Assembly: GCA_020736575.1 (NCBI GenBank)
Contig: JAGPYM010000021.1
Span: forward strand, 558,001 to 622,000
From: Thelonectria olida
Taxonomy: Eukaryota > Ascomycota > Sordariomycetes > Hypocreales > Nectriaceae
DNA length: 64,000 nucleotides
Direction: 5' to 3'
The notes under the pieces were generated by a model that worked only from the letters and a program-made list of their open reading frames with translations, ran no database searches and was not told the DNA's origin. This document shows, piece by piece, positions 33,501 to 45,809 of this stretch (the first letter of the stretch is position 1; every line of letters begins with the position of its first letter). The position numbers and the translations under genes are program-made.

Positions 33501-35435
33501 GCGACATTTAACGGCATCATAACTTCTTTGGCGAACTTGCGTCACTCACAACACGACAGGTCTCACACGTGTGCGCCACACCTACGGCATTGCTTCTCAG
33601 CCCGCCTCAGCCATCCTTCCAGACTGTGTCGACACGAGGTGGCTTTGGTGACCCCTGATCAGGGAATCAAGGGTCCACGACCATGGCGACCCAACCTCGG
33701 TCAGGGCAGCAGCTTCCTACCAGTGACTTGCTTTGCGCCACGGCGTTCAACGCATGCCATGGCGGTGCGAGCCCGTGCACAGCTCAGGACCGGGATGGTC
33801 GAGACTCGAGCCTCCGGCCACGCCTCTGACGGCAAGCTAAATGAGGGAACAAATCGTCATCAGCCCCGATCCTGATCAAAGTCTATTGCGTTGAGTAAGT
33901 GAGCCCTAAGCCGTCTTTGCCGACGCCAGTCATCTAACACGAGCCAGTCAGCGATAAGTTCCCCGACGAAGCCACTTCTTGCCACGGCGGGGCTCCCGTT
34001 TACGTTAATTCCCTGGAAGACGGCGCTGACGGTGGCTGACTGTGACCGAGTATCGCTCTTCGCGGCTTGTGGGAGGGAGATGATCTTTGGGCGATCGGCC
34101 CGTACACTCTCGGCCATGACTCGAGTAGCCCTGGCCGCCCTGCGAAGCAGATCGGGCATCAATCATTTTTGCAGATATACGAACTCCGACACCTCGATGC
34201 CTCCTAGCCCCGGCCGATATCGACGATCACGGCGCTGGGGTTGTTTGTTAACTAGCTAACGAAGCCCCTGCGTGACGCAGCGCTAGGCCTAGGACGCCAC
34301 CAACCAGACACGAGATGCAGATGTTGAATTCGAGAGGGACGGCGTGCTTGTTGAGCTCCTTGCTTGAGTCCATCGTCAACCAGCTGTGCTGCAAATTTCC
34401 CGAATGGACCAGATCAGTCGGAAGGGAAGAGGGCCAGCTCCCACTCCCGGATTTGAAATCTCAACGCTTCGCTACATCAGTCAAAGTCCCAGAGCCCGCG
34501 TCTCAAGCTAAGCCCAGACTTCACCTGAAACGGAATGCTAGACGAACCCTATCACCGCCTTGGAAGAGAAGCAGGGCGACGCGTTCCATGTGGGCGGTTC
34601 CAGCACACGTTGCGGTGAGCGGAGAGGGCTTCTGAAGGGGCTGCAAGCACAACAGTTCCGATGGCGGCATTCAACACTCTTGCGCACGGCGTGCATGGAA
34701 CTGCAAGCCTCACCACAAAGTTGAGCTGGGCTTTGGACCCTTGCGGGGTTTCGCAGCACACCACGAGGACGTTGCCGCGCCACGGGTTGACCAACATGTC
34801 ATTGCAGCCAACCTTCGAAAGAGACTAGTCCTTCGCTTCCAGGTGGTCGCTGTGGAAATGAAGTGGACCAGCAATAACCATTGGGATGCTTGCCAAGCCG
34901 CGGGGGTTCCCGACTATCTGTCCAGCTCTACGGGTTCTGCTGGCTATGTGCCGGGCCTTCCAGCATTCGCTGCTTGACTGACTCGCCATCAAACCCACGG
35001 AAGAGCAGCCCGCCGGTTAGTCCAGCAAAGAGACTGCACAGTCCGTCGATCATGCCCGGGACTGGGCCTGCTGGCCCGCAAGATCCGGCGTCGATGTGCT
35101 TTGGGACCGGCATCATTTCACTTGAATCTCTGGTTTGCATCTAGGGTTCAACCTCGGATGCGCCACGGGTGTGGGCAATGATTCACCCAAGGCCGTTTGA
35201 TCAAAACGAGACGGGTAGCCAGAATAATGCCGCGAGATAGACGCTTGTTCTCCTGATCGACGCTCTCTTAATATCAGCAAAGATTCGACCCCGGCCCTTT
35301 CGAATAATTAAGACCAGACTCTTCGATGCTGCTTTCGTTCCTTCGACCAGTCCCTCAATTGCAGTGAGGGCATTTTCTTCCTTCTCTTTGCATTGCATTA
35401 GTTTCCTCCCAGACTCCCACTCTTCAGATCGCACA
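30548..35435. other. Long intergenic stretch, no supported gene
   Basis: About 4.9 kb of normal composition with no open frame above about 155 codons that carries a recognisable domain. A 146-codon frame at 30869-31309 (minus) has an ATG and a GHSGG motif but no other convincing protease features. The last 65 bp before 35436 are rich in C and T (35370-35435), as is common just upstream of fungal start codons. No RNA gene was recognised. Confidence 0.5.
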
Positions 35436-36775
35436 ATGCTTACCCTGATCCCCGACAACTACAAGGAGGAGGTTGTGACGAAAAGCGACTTGATCATTGC
35501 ATCGGTGGCATGGGGTTTTACTCTGGGCATCGGCTGGTTGACGACATGGACCGCCATCAAGCAAACCTCGAGTGCCTATCGCCGGCGCAAATTCACCATG
35601 CTGCGCAATGCATACATCTGGATGATTTGGGGCGAGATTTCCGTTTGTCTTGGTTTTGGCGTCATCTGCTTTATGTATATCCTCGGAGTGATACCACCAA
35701 GGTACGTTGCCCTGATCCATGGCCGTTGTAACAGTTCCCTAACGAATGCATCTCGCAGTTTTGCTTTTTATTTTTGCATCTGTAAGTATAGTCACGGCTG
35801 TTGCCGCAACCCGTCTTCGTTGCAGTGAACTAACGGCGTTTGCCATGTCAGTGACCCTGTGGGCGCTCCAAGTCCAGTTTCTCCTCCAGATTATCGTCAA
35901 TCGATGCGCCATCCTGCTACATGACCGAAAGTTCGTCTGGAGGGTCAAGTATGGTGTCGCAGCTCTCATTACCATCATCAACATTACCGTTTACTGCATT
36001 TGGATCCCGGCACGATTACAGATTTCGGAATCCTACATCCACCTCAACGACATCTGGGACCGTTGTGAAAAGGTCATCTACCTCATCGTCGACGGTGCTC
36101 TCAACATTCTTTTTATTCGCATTGTCAAGAAGAATCTGGTTGGGCTGGGTCTGACCAAGTACGACAACCTCGTCAAGTTCAACATGTTCATCATTGGGTT
36201 CTCGTTGAGTATGGATGTCCTCATCGTCTGCATGATGAGCCTGGAGAACACTTTCGTGTACGCCCCCCTAGTAACCCACGTCAGCAACAGTCGACGTTTT
36301 CCGGCCTGACCGCATACTGACTATTCTTCCGCATAGATACATGCAGTTTCATCCGCTTGCATACATCGTCAAACTCAACATCGAAATGTCCATGGCCAGT
36401 CTCATTGGAAAGATCGCTCGATCCTCAGACCACCACAATTCAGACTACGTCATGTCTCGGTCACGGGGGACTCGAGCTGCCGGCGGCGACACGACTCTGG
36501 ACGGCAGGAACGTGGATCCTGAAACTGGTAGATCGAAGGCTTGGGCGACGGTTACAACGACGGTGGAAATGCACAGCATGGAGGCAAAGCCCACGAGCCC
36601 CAAGGCCCAGCTCGGATTCAACCACAATGACACCGATACTCTACTCAACCAAGGAGCGCCTTATTCGGTGCAGATCGAAGGCGCCTATTCCAACTCGGGA
36701 GAAGCCTCGACACACAATGGGGAGGGATCGCTGAGCAGCCGGGACTCTTCACACGGCATCGAGCCCGTCCGGTAA
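35436..36775 (+). CDS. Seven-transmembrane fungal integral membrane protein (rhodopsin-like topology)
   Basis: Four exons, 35436-35701, 35759-35781, 35852-36257 and 36337-36775, with introns of 57, 70 and 79 nt; 377 residues. The 23-nt exon 2 was chosen because it restores the segment PPSFAFYFCILTLWALQVQ, which is strongly conserved in this type of fungal membrane protein. Seven hydrophobic segments are seen: IIASVAWGFTLGIGWLTTW, WGEISVCLGFGVICFMYIL, FAFYFCILTLWALQVQFLL, GVAALITIINITVYCIWI, YLIVDGALNILFIRIV, FIIGFSLSMDVLIVCMMSL and the helix after YMQFHPLAYIV. The last 100 residues are a hydrophilic Ser/Thr-rich cytoplasmic-type tail. I see no retinal-binding lysine motif. Such proteins are often annotated simply as integral membrane proteins; ligand and role are unknown. 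Confidence 0.85.
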
Positions 36776-38995
36776 ACGCCAAATAAAGAAAACAAGCAAG
36801 ATACATATATACCCAGCAACGAAGTGGCATGACGACTCGGCTGTTCCTTTGGCCAAGAAGCCGCCAGCTTTCCCATAGAGATATTGTAATGAAGAATACA
36901 AATAGACATTAATTATTAGACTTATGATCAGTTCAGTCCATACTCACGCTCCATCGTTTGTGACAGTCCCAGACATCACATGCTTAGTGATTCCTCTAAT
37001 ACACTGTCGCGAATAGCGAACTAATTAGACTGCGACTTTGATGTTTGACCATGAGTAGGTATGGATTTATCAAACCAGTGAAACAGGCATCATGCATGTA
37101 TTGCCCAGCGCGAAGCTGTGAAATCACATGCACACGATTCACACTAATCCAATTATGAGTTTGCATTACGCTCGGGGAGACGCGGGCGATGGAAGCTAGG
37201 GGCAGGAGATCAGCAAACAGGCCATACTAATACGTAGCTGAAGGAACGCTTTGACATTGAAGCCTACTCAGTGAATTAGGTTTAAAGACTAGTATCTAGA
37301 GCCTCTCACGATGGCGTGACTGGTTGGAAGAGTCCATTAGAAACGCTCCCAGTCCGGTTCCCTGGCTAGAGTCCTCCAGATCACGTCCTATTTGCCAACT
37401 GGGCCTTCCTTCATACTTATTCGACCATCCCTTGACGCTTGCTGGCCGCTCGTCCACCAATATTCAAAAGTCAGGCCACTCATCTATCGAACGAACGAAC
37501 ACATGATTGCATAGTGGCAGACTGATCCCCCATAGCTTGCTTTCCTCGCGTATCAGCTGCCCCGATTGATCATCAGCTGCTGGCTCCCCTAGTCAGGCCG
37601 CATGCTCTCCCCTGCTCTCTATTTGTTACTAAGTCGTGAGACAAACTTTATGGCACGGATGGGGATCGCGATCTAGAGTACCTAAGTGCGTCGTGGTTGT
37701 GTATCTTCTAAGGGATGGTGCCAATAGCTATTCAGGGAGACTCGATTCTGATGCTATGATGAGGTAGGCGGTCCATGGAATCCGGCACACAATGAAGATG
37801 TGCACCCAGAACGACGACCCAGTCGCAAGCATCGAACCTGCCAAGTATCTTTTAGAGACGGCTCACTTGCCGAACTCCAGGGACCAGGATTCTAGAAATA
37901 CCAGGATTCGAGGCTCGATACGCCCCTGACTCCTGGTTCAGCGATCTAAAGACCAAACAAGGGTGCGACTTGTGGCCGTGATTTGTCACACCAGATATAG
38001 ATCAGCAACAAAGAACATTGCTTCCAAGAAATGCCACACATAATCCAAGACGATGAAGCGTTTGAAACTGTAAATCTGTCCCACGCGTCCATTCCCATCT
38101 TGAAGGAGATACTCCTAGTGCAAATGCCAACATACGCGAGAAGCTCAGAAGCGCAACAGAAGCCACACCCACCCACGGGCCGAAGCCTAACGCGGCAAAG
38201 CAAGCCGCACCATAGGGGTATCTATCGGTCATACTACATAAGGCAAAGAAGAGTCCCGACAGTGCCGCCACCGCCCTGCACTCTGCATAGGGCTAGATGT
38301 CCGCGGCTGATGATGGTGGCTTTCGGCAGTTGAAAGACACCCAATAGGGATGTGTGTAGAAATCAATTGGGTAAGCGCGCCACAGAAGAAGCGGCTGATT
38401 GTCCGTTTCCATCTTGAACCCCGTCGACGCCTGACTCGAGCTCCAAGCCCCGCAACATGGGGGAGGATGTTTGACGCCACAATGTTCGGCAACCCGAGTC
38501 AAGTTAAGAAACGAAAAGAACAGACACCGGAACTCTAGGACGTTTTGAAATGACAATCTCCGAGGGTTCAACCTCCCCGACGATCTCCTGGCCAGTGCGG
38601 ATGCGGGTCGGTTTGTTCATGGCCCACGATAGGTACGATTTGATGCGGAGGCTCTATGCCCTAATGAGATTGAGATGGCACTTATTTTTAGACGGTAACT
38701 CGGTTTCGGGAGGGGGGCCTTGACTGAGGCGAAAATGCAAAAAAACTAACGAAAGGGACATGATCCCGGACCTGCTCTGGTCCGTCAGGAGCAGGAGCCT
38801 GTGTCGATCATGCAAGAACGTAGCATTGAGAGGAACTGCTCCCATAGCACCTGCTTGGCTTCCTACGCGGTTCTTTCCCTTGTATCTTGTCTTGTCTAGT
38901 GCCCTCCTAAGCTCATATCAACCACCAAATCTCCCACCAGCACATTTTGTATTATATGATCAGACCATGTCACCCTTCCTTGAACCCTCAATCGT
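36776..38995. other. Intergenic stretch, no supported gene
   Basis: About 2.2 kb between the seven-TM gene and the 3' end of the GH43 gene. A minus-strand frame at 38002-38271 is hydrophobic (AACFAALGFGPWVGVASVALL) and another at 38293-38571 lies upstream, but I could not join them into a gene with good splice sites. No RNA gene was recognised. Confidence 0.45.
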
Positions 38996-40600
38996 CTAGG
39001 CTTCACTGCTCTTGTCCTCGACTGGACGATAGACAAAGTAGTCAAACTTGGCGGCCTTTGCTGCCCCGTTCAAGTCGGAGCAAGCCATACCAACAAATGC
39101 GCCAGTGAAATTGCCATTAGCTCCGCGCCCCCCTCCGCACTCGTCGGAAAGCAAGGACCCGTCCCAGCTCGGCCCAATCTTCTTCAGCTCCTCTTCACCT
39201 TCCAGTGCGTAAGAAAATTGAAGTTCGGCTTCTCGGATGCTCAGGGCAAGCTTGACCTTACCAGAGCTGGGGATATGCACTGGCTCGGCGAAGGGAATGG
39301 TCAGGCTGCCGTCAGGGAAGGATGACTGAGAAGTCATGATGCTCAACAGGCGTTGTCCGTTCGAGTCAGCGGTAACCGTGAGATAGAAGAAATTGAAGCG
39401 ATTGTAGTACGCCGTCAGACCAGCGAATTCCCTCTGGTTCGAAGGTAAAAAGTCAATCATAGTCTCAGCATCGTATGAGAAATGGGTCTGACGCCGTGCC
39501 ACCAGGGCTTGCTCGAACCAAGACCCTACGGCTTCTTGACCGAACAGAGCGAGGGCTCCATCGGCCTTGAAGATACGCTCGGGCTCTGGAGTTCGAAGCC
39601 ATTGGAAGTCGATATGAAGGCCGTTCTCGAATGTGTATCTCTTCTCGCCCCAGTACAAATGCTCGTCTCGCCTTCCTGGAACCTCAACGTGGAGAGATGG
39701 AACTGGTCCGTTCTTCACGTATAACCAATCATCATCCCAATAAGCCTCCTGTATGGCAGTCTCGCGACCAAGCACGCTTCGTTTCTTGGCAGTGATGGGG
39801 CGACTCGCCAAGTGAACGAGGTAGGTTCTCCCCTCGGGTGTCTCGACAATGTCCCCATGTCCTGCACGCTGCAACTCAGCATCAGGTGCGTCTCTGGAGC
39901 TCAAAATGTGCTTTTGCGGGTGCAGCTCATAAGGACCCCAAATATCGCGAGAGCGAGCAAGAGTACAAGCATGGTTGTAGGACGTGCCTCCCTCTGCCGT
40001 CAACAGATAATACCACCCATTTCGCTTGAAGATGTGAGGTCCTTCTGTGATTCCAAGTTCAGTTCCGTCAAAGATCTTTCTTTGCGGTCCTACGAGCTTG
40101 CCAGCAGTTGCATCAAACTCTTGCAGTACGATGCCACAGAAGTGAGGTGGATAGCGGTGATCTCGAAGTTGATTCACAAACCATTTGCGGCCGTCATCAT
40201 CGTGGAACAACGAAGGGTCGATACCAGATGAGTTTGCAAAAACGGGATCGGACCATGGCCCTTCAATGGTAGGGGCGCTCGTAATGTAGTTGTGCAAGTC
40301 CCAGAAAGTTCCATCCTTTCTCTTCACATCGGTATATACCAGCCAGAACTTCTCACCATCATGACTCAAACAAGGAGCCCAGATTCCACCACTATCGGGG
40401 TTCCCTCGCATATCAAGAAGTCTTTTGCAGTTCAACGGCCGGGTAATAAGCTTCCAGTTTGCCAGGTCCGTCGAATGGTGAATCTGAACGCCGGGAAACC
40501 ATTCAAAGGTTGAAGTGGCGATGAAATAGTCCTTTCCAATTCGCAGGATCGAGGGGTCGGGGTTGAATCCGGGCAATATTGGGTTGCGTATTGACGGCAT
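38996..40600 (-). CDS. GH43 beta-xylosidase/alpha-L-arabinofuranosidase, probably intracellular
   Basis: A single-exon protein of 534 residues beginning MPSIRNPILPGFNPDPSILR. It is a two-domain GH43 enzyme: a five-bladed beta-propeller (about 1-310) followed by a beta-sandwich domain (about 325-525) ending AAKFDYFVYRP. The catalytic acids are in place: D15 (NPDPSI, general base), D128 (SGIDPSLF, pKa modulator) and E186 (TEGPHIF, general acid). This architecture is usual in beta-xylosidases of subfamily GH43_11 type, which cut xylo-oligosaccharides or arabinosyl side chains. No signal peptide is present, which suggests action on imported oligosaccharides in the cell. With the acetylesterase it points to plant polysaccharide use. 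Substrate preference cannot be told from sequence alone. Confidence 0.93.
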   Translation of the reverse strand: MPSIRNPILPGFNPDPSILRIGKDYFIATSTFEWFPGVQIHHSTDLANWKLITRPLNCKRLLDMRGNPDSGGIWAPCLSHDGEKFWLVYTDVKRKDGTFWDLHNYITSAPTIEGPWSDPVFANSSGIDPSLFHDDDGRKWFVNQLRDHRYPPHFCGIVLQEFDATAGKLVGPQRKIFDGTELGITEGPHIFKRNGWYYLLTAEGGTSYNHACTLARSRDIWGPYELHPQKHILSSRDAPDAELQRAGHGDIVETPEGRTYLVHLASRPITAKKRSVLGRETAIQEAYWDDDWLYVKNGPVPSLHVEVPGRRDEHLYWGEKRYTFENGLHIDFQWLRTPEPERIFKADGALALFGQEAVGSWFEQALVARRQTHFSYDAETMIDFLPSNQREFAGLTAYYNRFNFFYLTVTADSNGQRLLSIMTSQSSFPDGSLTIPFAEPVHIPSSGKVKLALSIREAELQFSYALEGEEELKKIGPSWDGSLLSDECGGGRGANGNFTGAFVGMACSDLNGAAKAAKFDYFVYRPVEDKSSEA

Positions 40601-41552
40601 CGTGTGTGTACCTGGGGGGTGGCGAAATGGAGGGCAATAATGATGGGTTCGTCTCGAAAGGCTTTAGTTTACGTCCGGGGATGAGGTTGATGAGTACCAG
40701 CAAGGGAATGTTGTTCAACTAACATGAGTTGTTTGTTCGTAGGACGGCCATCATGCCATTTTCAACTTCCACGCAAATGCATGATCCCAGTGACAACGGG
40801 ACGGGATGAGGGGTCGGGATAAGACCTCCAATCGGAAAGGTGTCCATTGTGAGTGAGCCATGTTCTACAAGCGAAACTCCGCGAGTCGTCCTTCTCCCTG
40901 CAACACTCGTATGCATTGTGCCTTGGTTCACTTCATAGACACCGGGTGATGATAGGCTTGATCGACAGAGTCGCTGCATTAGTGCCCTTCGCACTCCACG
41001 CCTTGCAAGCATAACCGACGGTGGGGTATGTTTCGCGGAATATCGCTCGACTAGACGCTGCCATCCCTGTCGTGCTCGATAACACTAAGATTGAATTAAA
41101 TGACCTTTCGTTGAAAGTGTCCGTCAGTCCAAGAGTCACATGTCGATATATTCACAGCTTTGTACTTTGTGGTGCAAGCTATTCACAGCGTTTGGACTTG
41201 TCGGTTGTCAGAACAAGACATCAACAAAAGTGCAACTCGTTCAAAAATGCCCGACCCAGGATACTTATTGAGGATGCTCAGCATTGGCAGCGAGTCGAGT
41301 GAATTCCAGTGCATCACTAAATATCACGAAAAGAAAAGACATTATAGAACTTGCCATTACCTACCTAAGGTATCGAGAAATGTCTCTTGTATTCTCACGA
41401 TGGCTCCATGTATGTCCCAAGTTGATGAGCAAGCGCAACATCCAAGTCCAAATCGTTCTCTCGGTATGACTCAATTATATCGTGTTAACGCAAATTCTGA
41501 GGTTTGTCGACATCGCATCTCGTACCTATCATTCATAGGTACTTTCCTGCCT
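40601..41552. other. Intergenic stretch with the GH43 promoter
   Basis: About 950 bp between the GH43 start and the 3' end of the ankyrin pseudogene. Short open frames have no recognised domain. I cannot point to a specific regulator site. Confidence 0.5.
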
Positions 41553-43681
41553 TCAGCCTTCTTGGTCATTTCCCCCTTCTTCCAGTGAACCGTCCTCACT
41601 CTCGTCTTCTTCCTCGGTCATTTCTTCCTCGCTATAGCTTAGAGCGTCTGTGAGGAATTCTCTCCTTCGAAACGCAAGTAACTCGTCTGTCACAAACATT
41701 GTACACTCCATGTCAACACTCTCTGAAATCTTTCTCTCCAGGTACCTGTGCGAAATATTCACACGAGTAGACTTGGATAAAACGAATTTCAGGAGTTCGT
41801 ACTGTCCAGAATTGAGGCCAGCGTCGCATGCCCACTCCAGAGGAGACTTTCCGGCCTCTGGCGCATCGAGCTTTGAGCTATACCGCAGCAGCAGGTCAAG
41901 CGCTCTTCAATTCCTCAACATTCCTAAGGCTATACTCGTTATGTGTAGACACAAACTCATGCTCGAAGACAGCAGAAAGAAAAGGTTGCTTATCGCCTGG
42001 ATAGACCCCGTCTCCGAACTCGTTGAGCATCACCAGGCTGTTTGGGTCAAGCCCTCGCTCCAGCAACAGGCGCATACAGTCCGCATTTTTAGAATGTACT
42101 GTTGCGAAAAAAAGTTGAGTTCCACAGTTCTGAAGCTCCCTGGGGTTGTAGCCGTATTCACCGAGTCTCGATGTCGTGTCCATGGGAACCCCATAGGATA
42201 GGAGCCTCCGAACCAACTGTCCGCTTCAATCCCTCAATACGAAAGAGGCATCAGTGATTGATGCCTCATTACTAGGAGAGCAGATTCGCGCCATTGTCTA
42301 ATAAAGTCAAGGCCGCACGGCAGTTGCAACGCTTTATAGCGCGAACTAGGACCGGGCCATAGATCGATGCAGCGTTTATTCGAATTCCCATGCCAAGAAG
42401 GCGCTGGATAAGCGATATCGTAGCATCATCGCCTCTGTCAGCCTTGACAGTGTAGCGCAAAACGGTGTGGCCATGTTCATCCACTGATGTGGCATCTACA
42501 GTATGGCGTTGGAGTAGAAACTCAACCACATCCAGCCTCTCGTCTTCCACAGCCAAGTGTAAAGGTATCGAGCCTTGCAGATTTGGACTCCCTGCATTCA
42601 CCTCGGGCCGGCTTAGCAAACTCTGAATGATGGCGAGAGGTCCTTCTTCAATGGTGTCGTGTAATACCGTTCGGCCTTGAGAGTCTGCGGCCGCGGCACC
42701 AATTTCAGGGTGTTGGAGCAAGAAATCAACAAGAGGCACTTTCCACAGCTCCAGGTATACTTCCTTCCGGACTGCTAGATGCAAGAAGGTAACTCCGCTC
42801 GAGTCAACAACGTCTATGGTAGTTTCAGGACGTTTCAGGAGAGACTCAATGAAGGGCGTCTTGCCCATCATGACTCCCGATCTGGAGTTGCAGCGTTCAA
42901 CTCGGGTCGTTGCAATATCCGCTGGAAGAGAACCTTATCGCTTTTTCTGACAGCATTGCGGAGTGCTTGAGCCGTTATGATCAGCTCATTCAAATGCACA
43001 AGAAACTCAAGGAGATGATTGTCGTCTTTGCAAATGCGCTCCGAGACGAAGTCGAATGCGGAAACTCCTTCAGACGAAAGGTAAGCTCCTCGTCTAATGA
43101 GCAGTGCCGCAACGTCCTTATTCCTGCGGTGAAGGGGAGCAGTGTGAATAGGATACGGAAACATTCTATCTGCGATGCAGTACCGGGACCGATTCTTCGT
43201 GCACATTGCCCGTGCAGGCACATGAACGTTGGCGCCATTATCTAGCAACCACTCAAGGATGTGTCGATGTTCATTGAGGATGGCGAGGTGTAGCGGTGTT
43301 GCGAAAAGCATGAGGCGACTGGAATCTCATCGACGTTCTTGGAAAAGTCCGACTCGTCCCTGGCACCATTGAGGTCAAGCTAGCACTAAGAGCGCGTGCT
43401 ATTTTAAGGGTCCCAAGACTGCCGTGTTGTGCAGCTCATAGGGCGCACGAGTCCAAGAGGGGTTCTTTATCGATATTGCGCTTGTATAGAGTCCGGTTGA
43501 GAACTGCATGAAAGCGTCGACTTGTTCGCGCGAAGTGGGCGTGATATCTTGCATAGGAAGAAGGATGTTCGCCTTCATTCGGAAGAACGTCCAGGGTGCA
43601 CATCTCTGCAATCGTGCAGAGGATTTCTATTGCGGCCATTGTGGAGGAGAGGGTATTGATAGTGATGTCGCCGCTGATCAT
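41553..43681 (-). pseudogene. Broken F-box/ankyrin-repeat protein gene
   Basis: Open pieces of one protein follow each other on the minus strand: an N-terminal F-box-like segment (IEILCTIAEMC...RTSRRFHAVLNRTLYKRN, 43436-43681), an ankyrin block (ATPLHLAILNEHRHILEWLLDNGANVHVP, 42868-43311), a longer ankyrin block (42272-42871, with FLHLAVRK, TVLHDTIEEG, IPLHLAVED, TVLRYTVKA repeats), another (41896-42216), and an acidic C-terminal piece (41553-41762). Joins need at least two frame changes, and a TGA (43436-43438) replaces the Trp expected in ALWAAQHG, a G-to-A change. A small inverted repeat (42245-42267) lies just beyond the TAG that ends the 42272 piece. These defects do not look like introns. 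F-box/ankyrin proteins recruit targets to ubiquitin ligases; this copy is probably dead. Confidence 0.7.
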
Positions 43682-45140
43682 TGACTTGCAATATTAGTTC
43701 ATGTCTTTGGGTGTCTATGGAATGCATCAAGTTCCGACGATTCAACCATGACGCGAAAGGACGCGCTTCACGTGCCCTGAGAGTGCTCAAACGCTATTCT
43801 ATTGCCACTTGCCCGTTCGGGAGCCACTCAACAGGCCCGCCTTGTCCTTCGCTGGCCACGAAATGACCAAAGCCTTAACCTGCCGGAACATGGGGATGGA
43901 GACAACAACCGTCCCGATAAGCGATTAACTAAATACCTAAGAGGCTCTCCGATCTTGCAAGGTTGACGACAAGGACCTGAGCAATGGAAGTGAAATCCAG
44001 TGGAGCATGCAAGATAGGTAACTTGTGCTTGTGCAAGGCGAACGAGGCCCGGCGACTGATGCATCAGGATGCCTCAAGCCCCGAGCCCCCTGCGCAAAGC
44101 CGCTGATCCAGCTTGCCACCACGCCTCATCGGGTCACGGGCGACCTGGCTGCTCCTTTTTGGATCAATCTAGGCCCTTGCGTCCCTTTGGAAGCCCTACC
44201 TCCAACCGCCCATCTCACGCCCCCGTTTCAGCCGCATAAATAGTTTTCAGCTAAATTGCGCCACGGCCAATATTATATCTCGATTTTGTCAATCGAATTG
44301 AGAGCTAGGCAAGGGGCAGGCGGTTTTACGTACTCCACACAGAGGTTTTACGTACTCCATACAGAGTAGACGCAACGGACCTTGAAGCCCGAGGCAGACT
44401 CTGCCACAGTCGGCAGTTAAGACAAGCTTAAAACCAAGGTGTGGACTGAGAAAACAGTCGAGACTGTACTAAAGAAATAAGCCAGCACTACGTTTCTCCT
44501 TTCTCCCAGTCTCCCTTGCCGCCCGCTGTCACATCGCAGCTGCTGTCCTGGTGTCATGAGGCGTTAGTCAACGGTGCGGCTGCAGAATGTCGCAAGCACT
44601 TCGTAGCTTGCGATGAATGAGGACGGAATAATGAGCTGGCTTGGGCAGTGCTCCAACCCTCGAACATGCAGACAAAATGTCCAGTGCGTTTGCCAGATTC
44701 TGCCCCCCGCAAAGATTGGTACAGTCGATGGAATCTACCGAAACTGCGGGGGGGGGAGCGGGAGCTCCAGGGGTAACAAATTTGCCCACGCCGTTCCTAC
44801 GCTAAACGCACACTTCGGGACACTTTGTGCGGGTGATCCTTGTCAATAGCGGCTGAGGTCTCGGGGCTGAGAGCGTTCAACGTTCTCGATTGATCCAGAG
44901 ACCGTACAAAGGCGTAGCTTAGCAACGCTTGAGGACTGAGGACTCCGCGCCAGCGGCGACGTAGGACATTGTCGTGGATCATTATAATAGAGTGCATTGT
45001 CTCCCGATCGCCCAGACCGGAGCAGACATTCTCCTCCTTCCATCCCGTCCCTCTTCGTCCCTGTACATGCTTCGCACCTCAATCGTGATACCCGGCCTTT
45101 CCATCAACCAAAAGCATCCTCTTTCCTCATCCTAACCACA
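43682..45140. other. Intergenic stretch, promoter region of the GPI protein gene
   Basis: About 1.5 kb without a supported gene. It includes a tandem duplication of 22 bp (GGTTTTACGTACTCCAYACA, 44322-44365), an 8-G run near 44751 and a C/T-rich tract just before the start of the next gene (45028-45060). No RNA gene recognised. Confidence 0.5.
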
Positions 45141-45809
45141 ATGACGCGCCTCTTCGCCCTCTCCCTGGCCTTCAGCCTCCTCGCCACGGCCGTCCAAGGC
45201 GCCAACGTGCTCTTTGGCGCCTACGCCACGGGCCAATGCGAGGAATGCCTCGACCAGACGTTCGAGAGCTGCCCGGGCGATTACGAAACCCGGCCATATG
45301 CCGAGTGCATGTGCGCGGGCGACGGCGGCGCCAACTTCGTCTCCTGCTTGTCTCAATGTGACGTCAGCCTCGACGAGCCTGCCATCGCCAGCTCCCAGTT
45401 TTATTACTACTGCGTCCAGTTCTTCAAGGAGGTGTGCCCGTCCGCCGAGCAATACCTCGACTCTCAGGACTTCAACGAACAATGCTCCGATGACGCGATC
45501 GCCGCTGGTGGAATTGGCGCATCTGGCACCATGTAAGTTACCTGGAATGGACAAACGTTATCTCCAGTGTTGGACCCTGACGTGAACAGCGCCAGCGAGG
45601 ACCCGACTGCGACGGCTGAACCGACCGAGACGACTGGGAAGACCGAGGCGACTGGGAAGACCGAGACGACTGGGAAGACCGAGCCGTCTGAGACAACCGA
45701 GACGTCCGAAAAGACCACCCAATCTTCATCAGGCGCCACGGCCTCGGCCGCCCCAGCTTTGGCTGTCATGGCCGGTTTGGGTCTGCAGCTCATTAATATG
45801 AATCTATAG
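45141..45809 (+). CDS. Small secreted Cys-rich protein with GPI-anchor signal
   Basis: Two exons, 45141-45532 and 45590-45809, with a 57-nt intron (GTAAGT...AACAG); 203 residues. MTRLFALSLAFSLLATAVQG is a signal peptide. The domain that follows (about 21-125) has ten Cys, including CEEC and CMC, suggesting five disulfides; the spacing does not match the CFEM domain. A Thr/Glu/Lys stalk with TGKTE repeats comes next, and the C-terminus (SSSGATASAAPALAVMAGLGLQ) is a short hydrophobic tail after small residues, as expected for GPI attachment. It is most likely a cell-wall or plasma-membrane surface protein. Family not recognised by name. Confidence 0.82.

Noticed and set aside
35702..35825. Single 124-nt intron in the seven-TM gene, skipping the 23-nt exon
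   Set aside because: It keeps the frame but removes the conserved PPSFAFYFCIL segment and inserts an unrelated one; the two-intron model fits the family better.
38002..38571. Hydrophobic minus-strand frames considered as a membrane protein gene
   Set aside because: The frames could not be joined by plausible splice sites and show no conserved motif.
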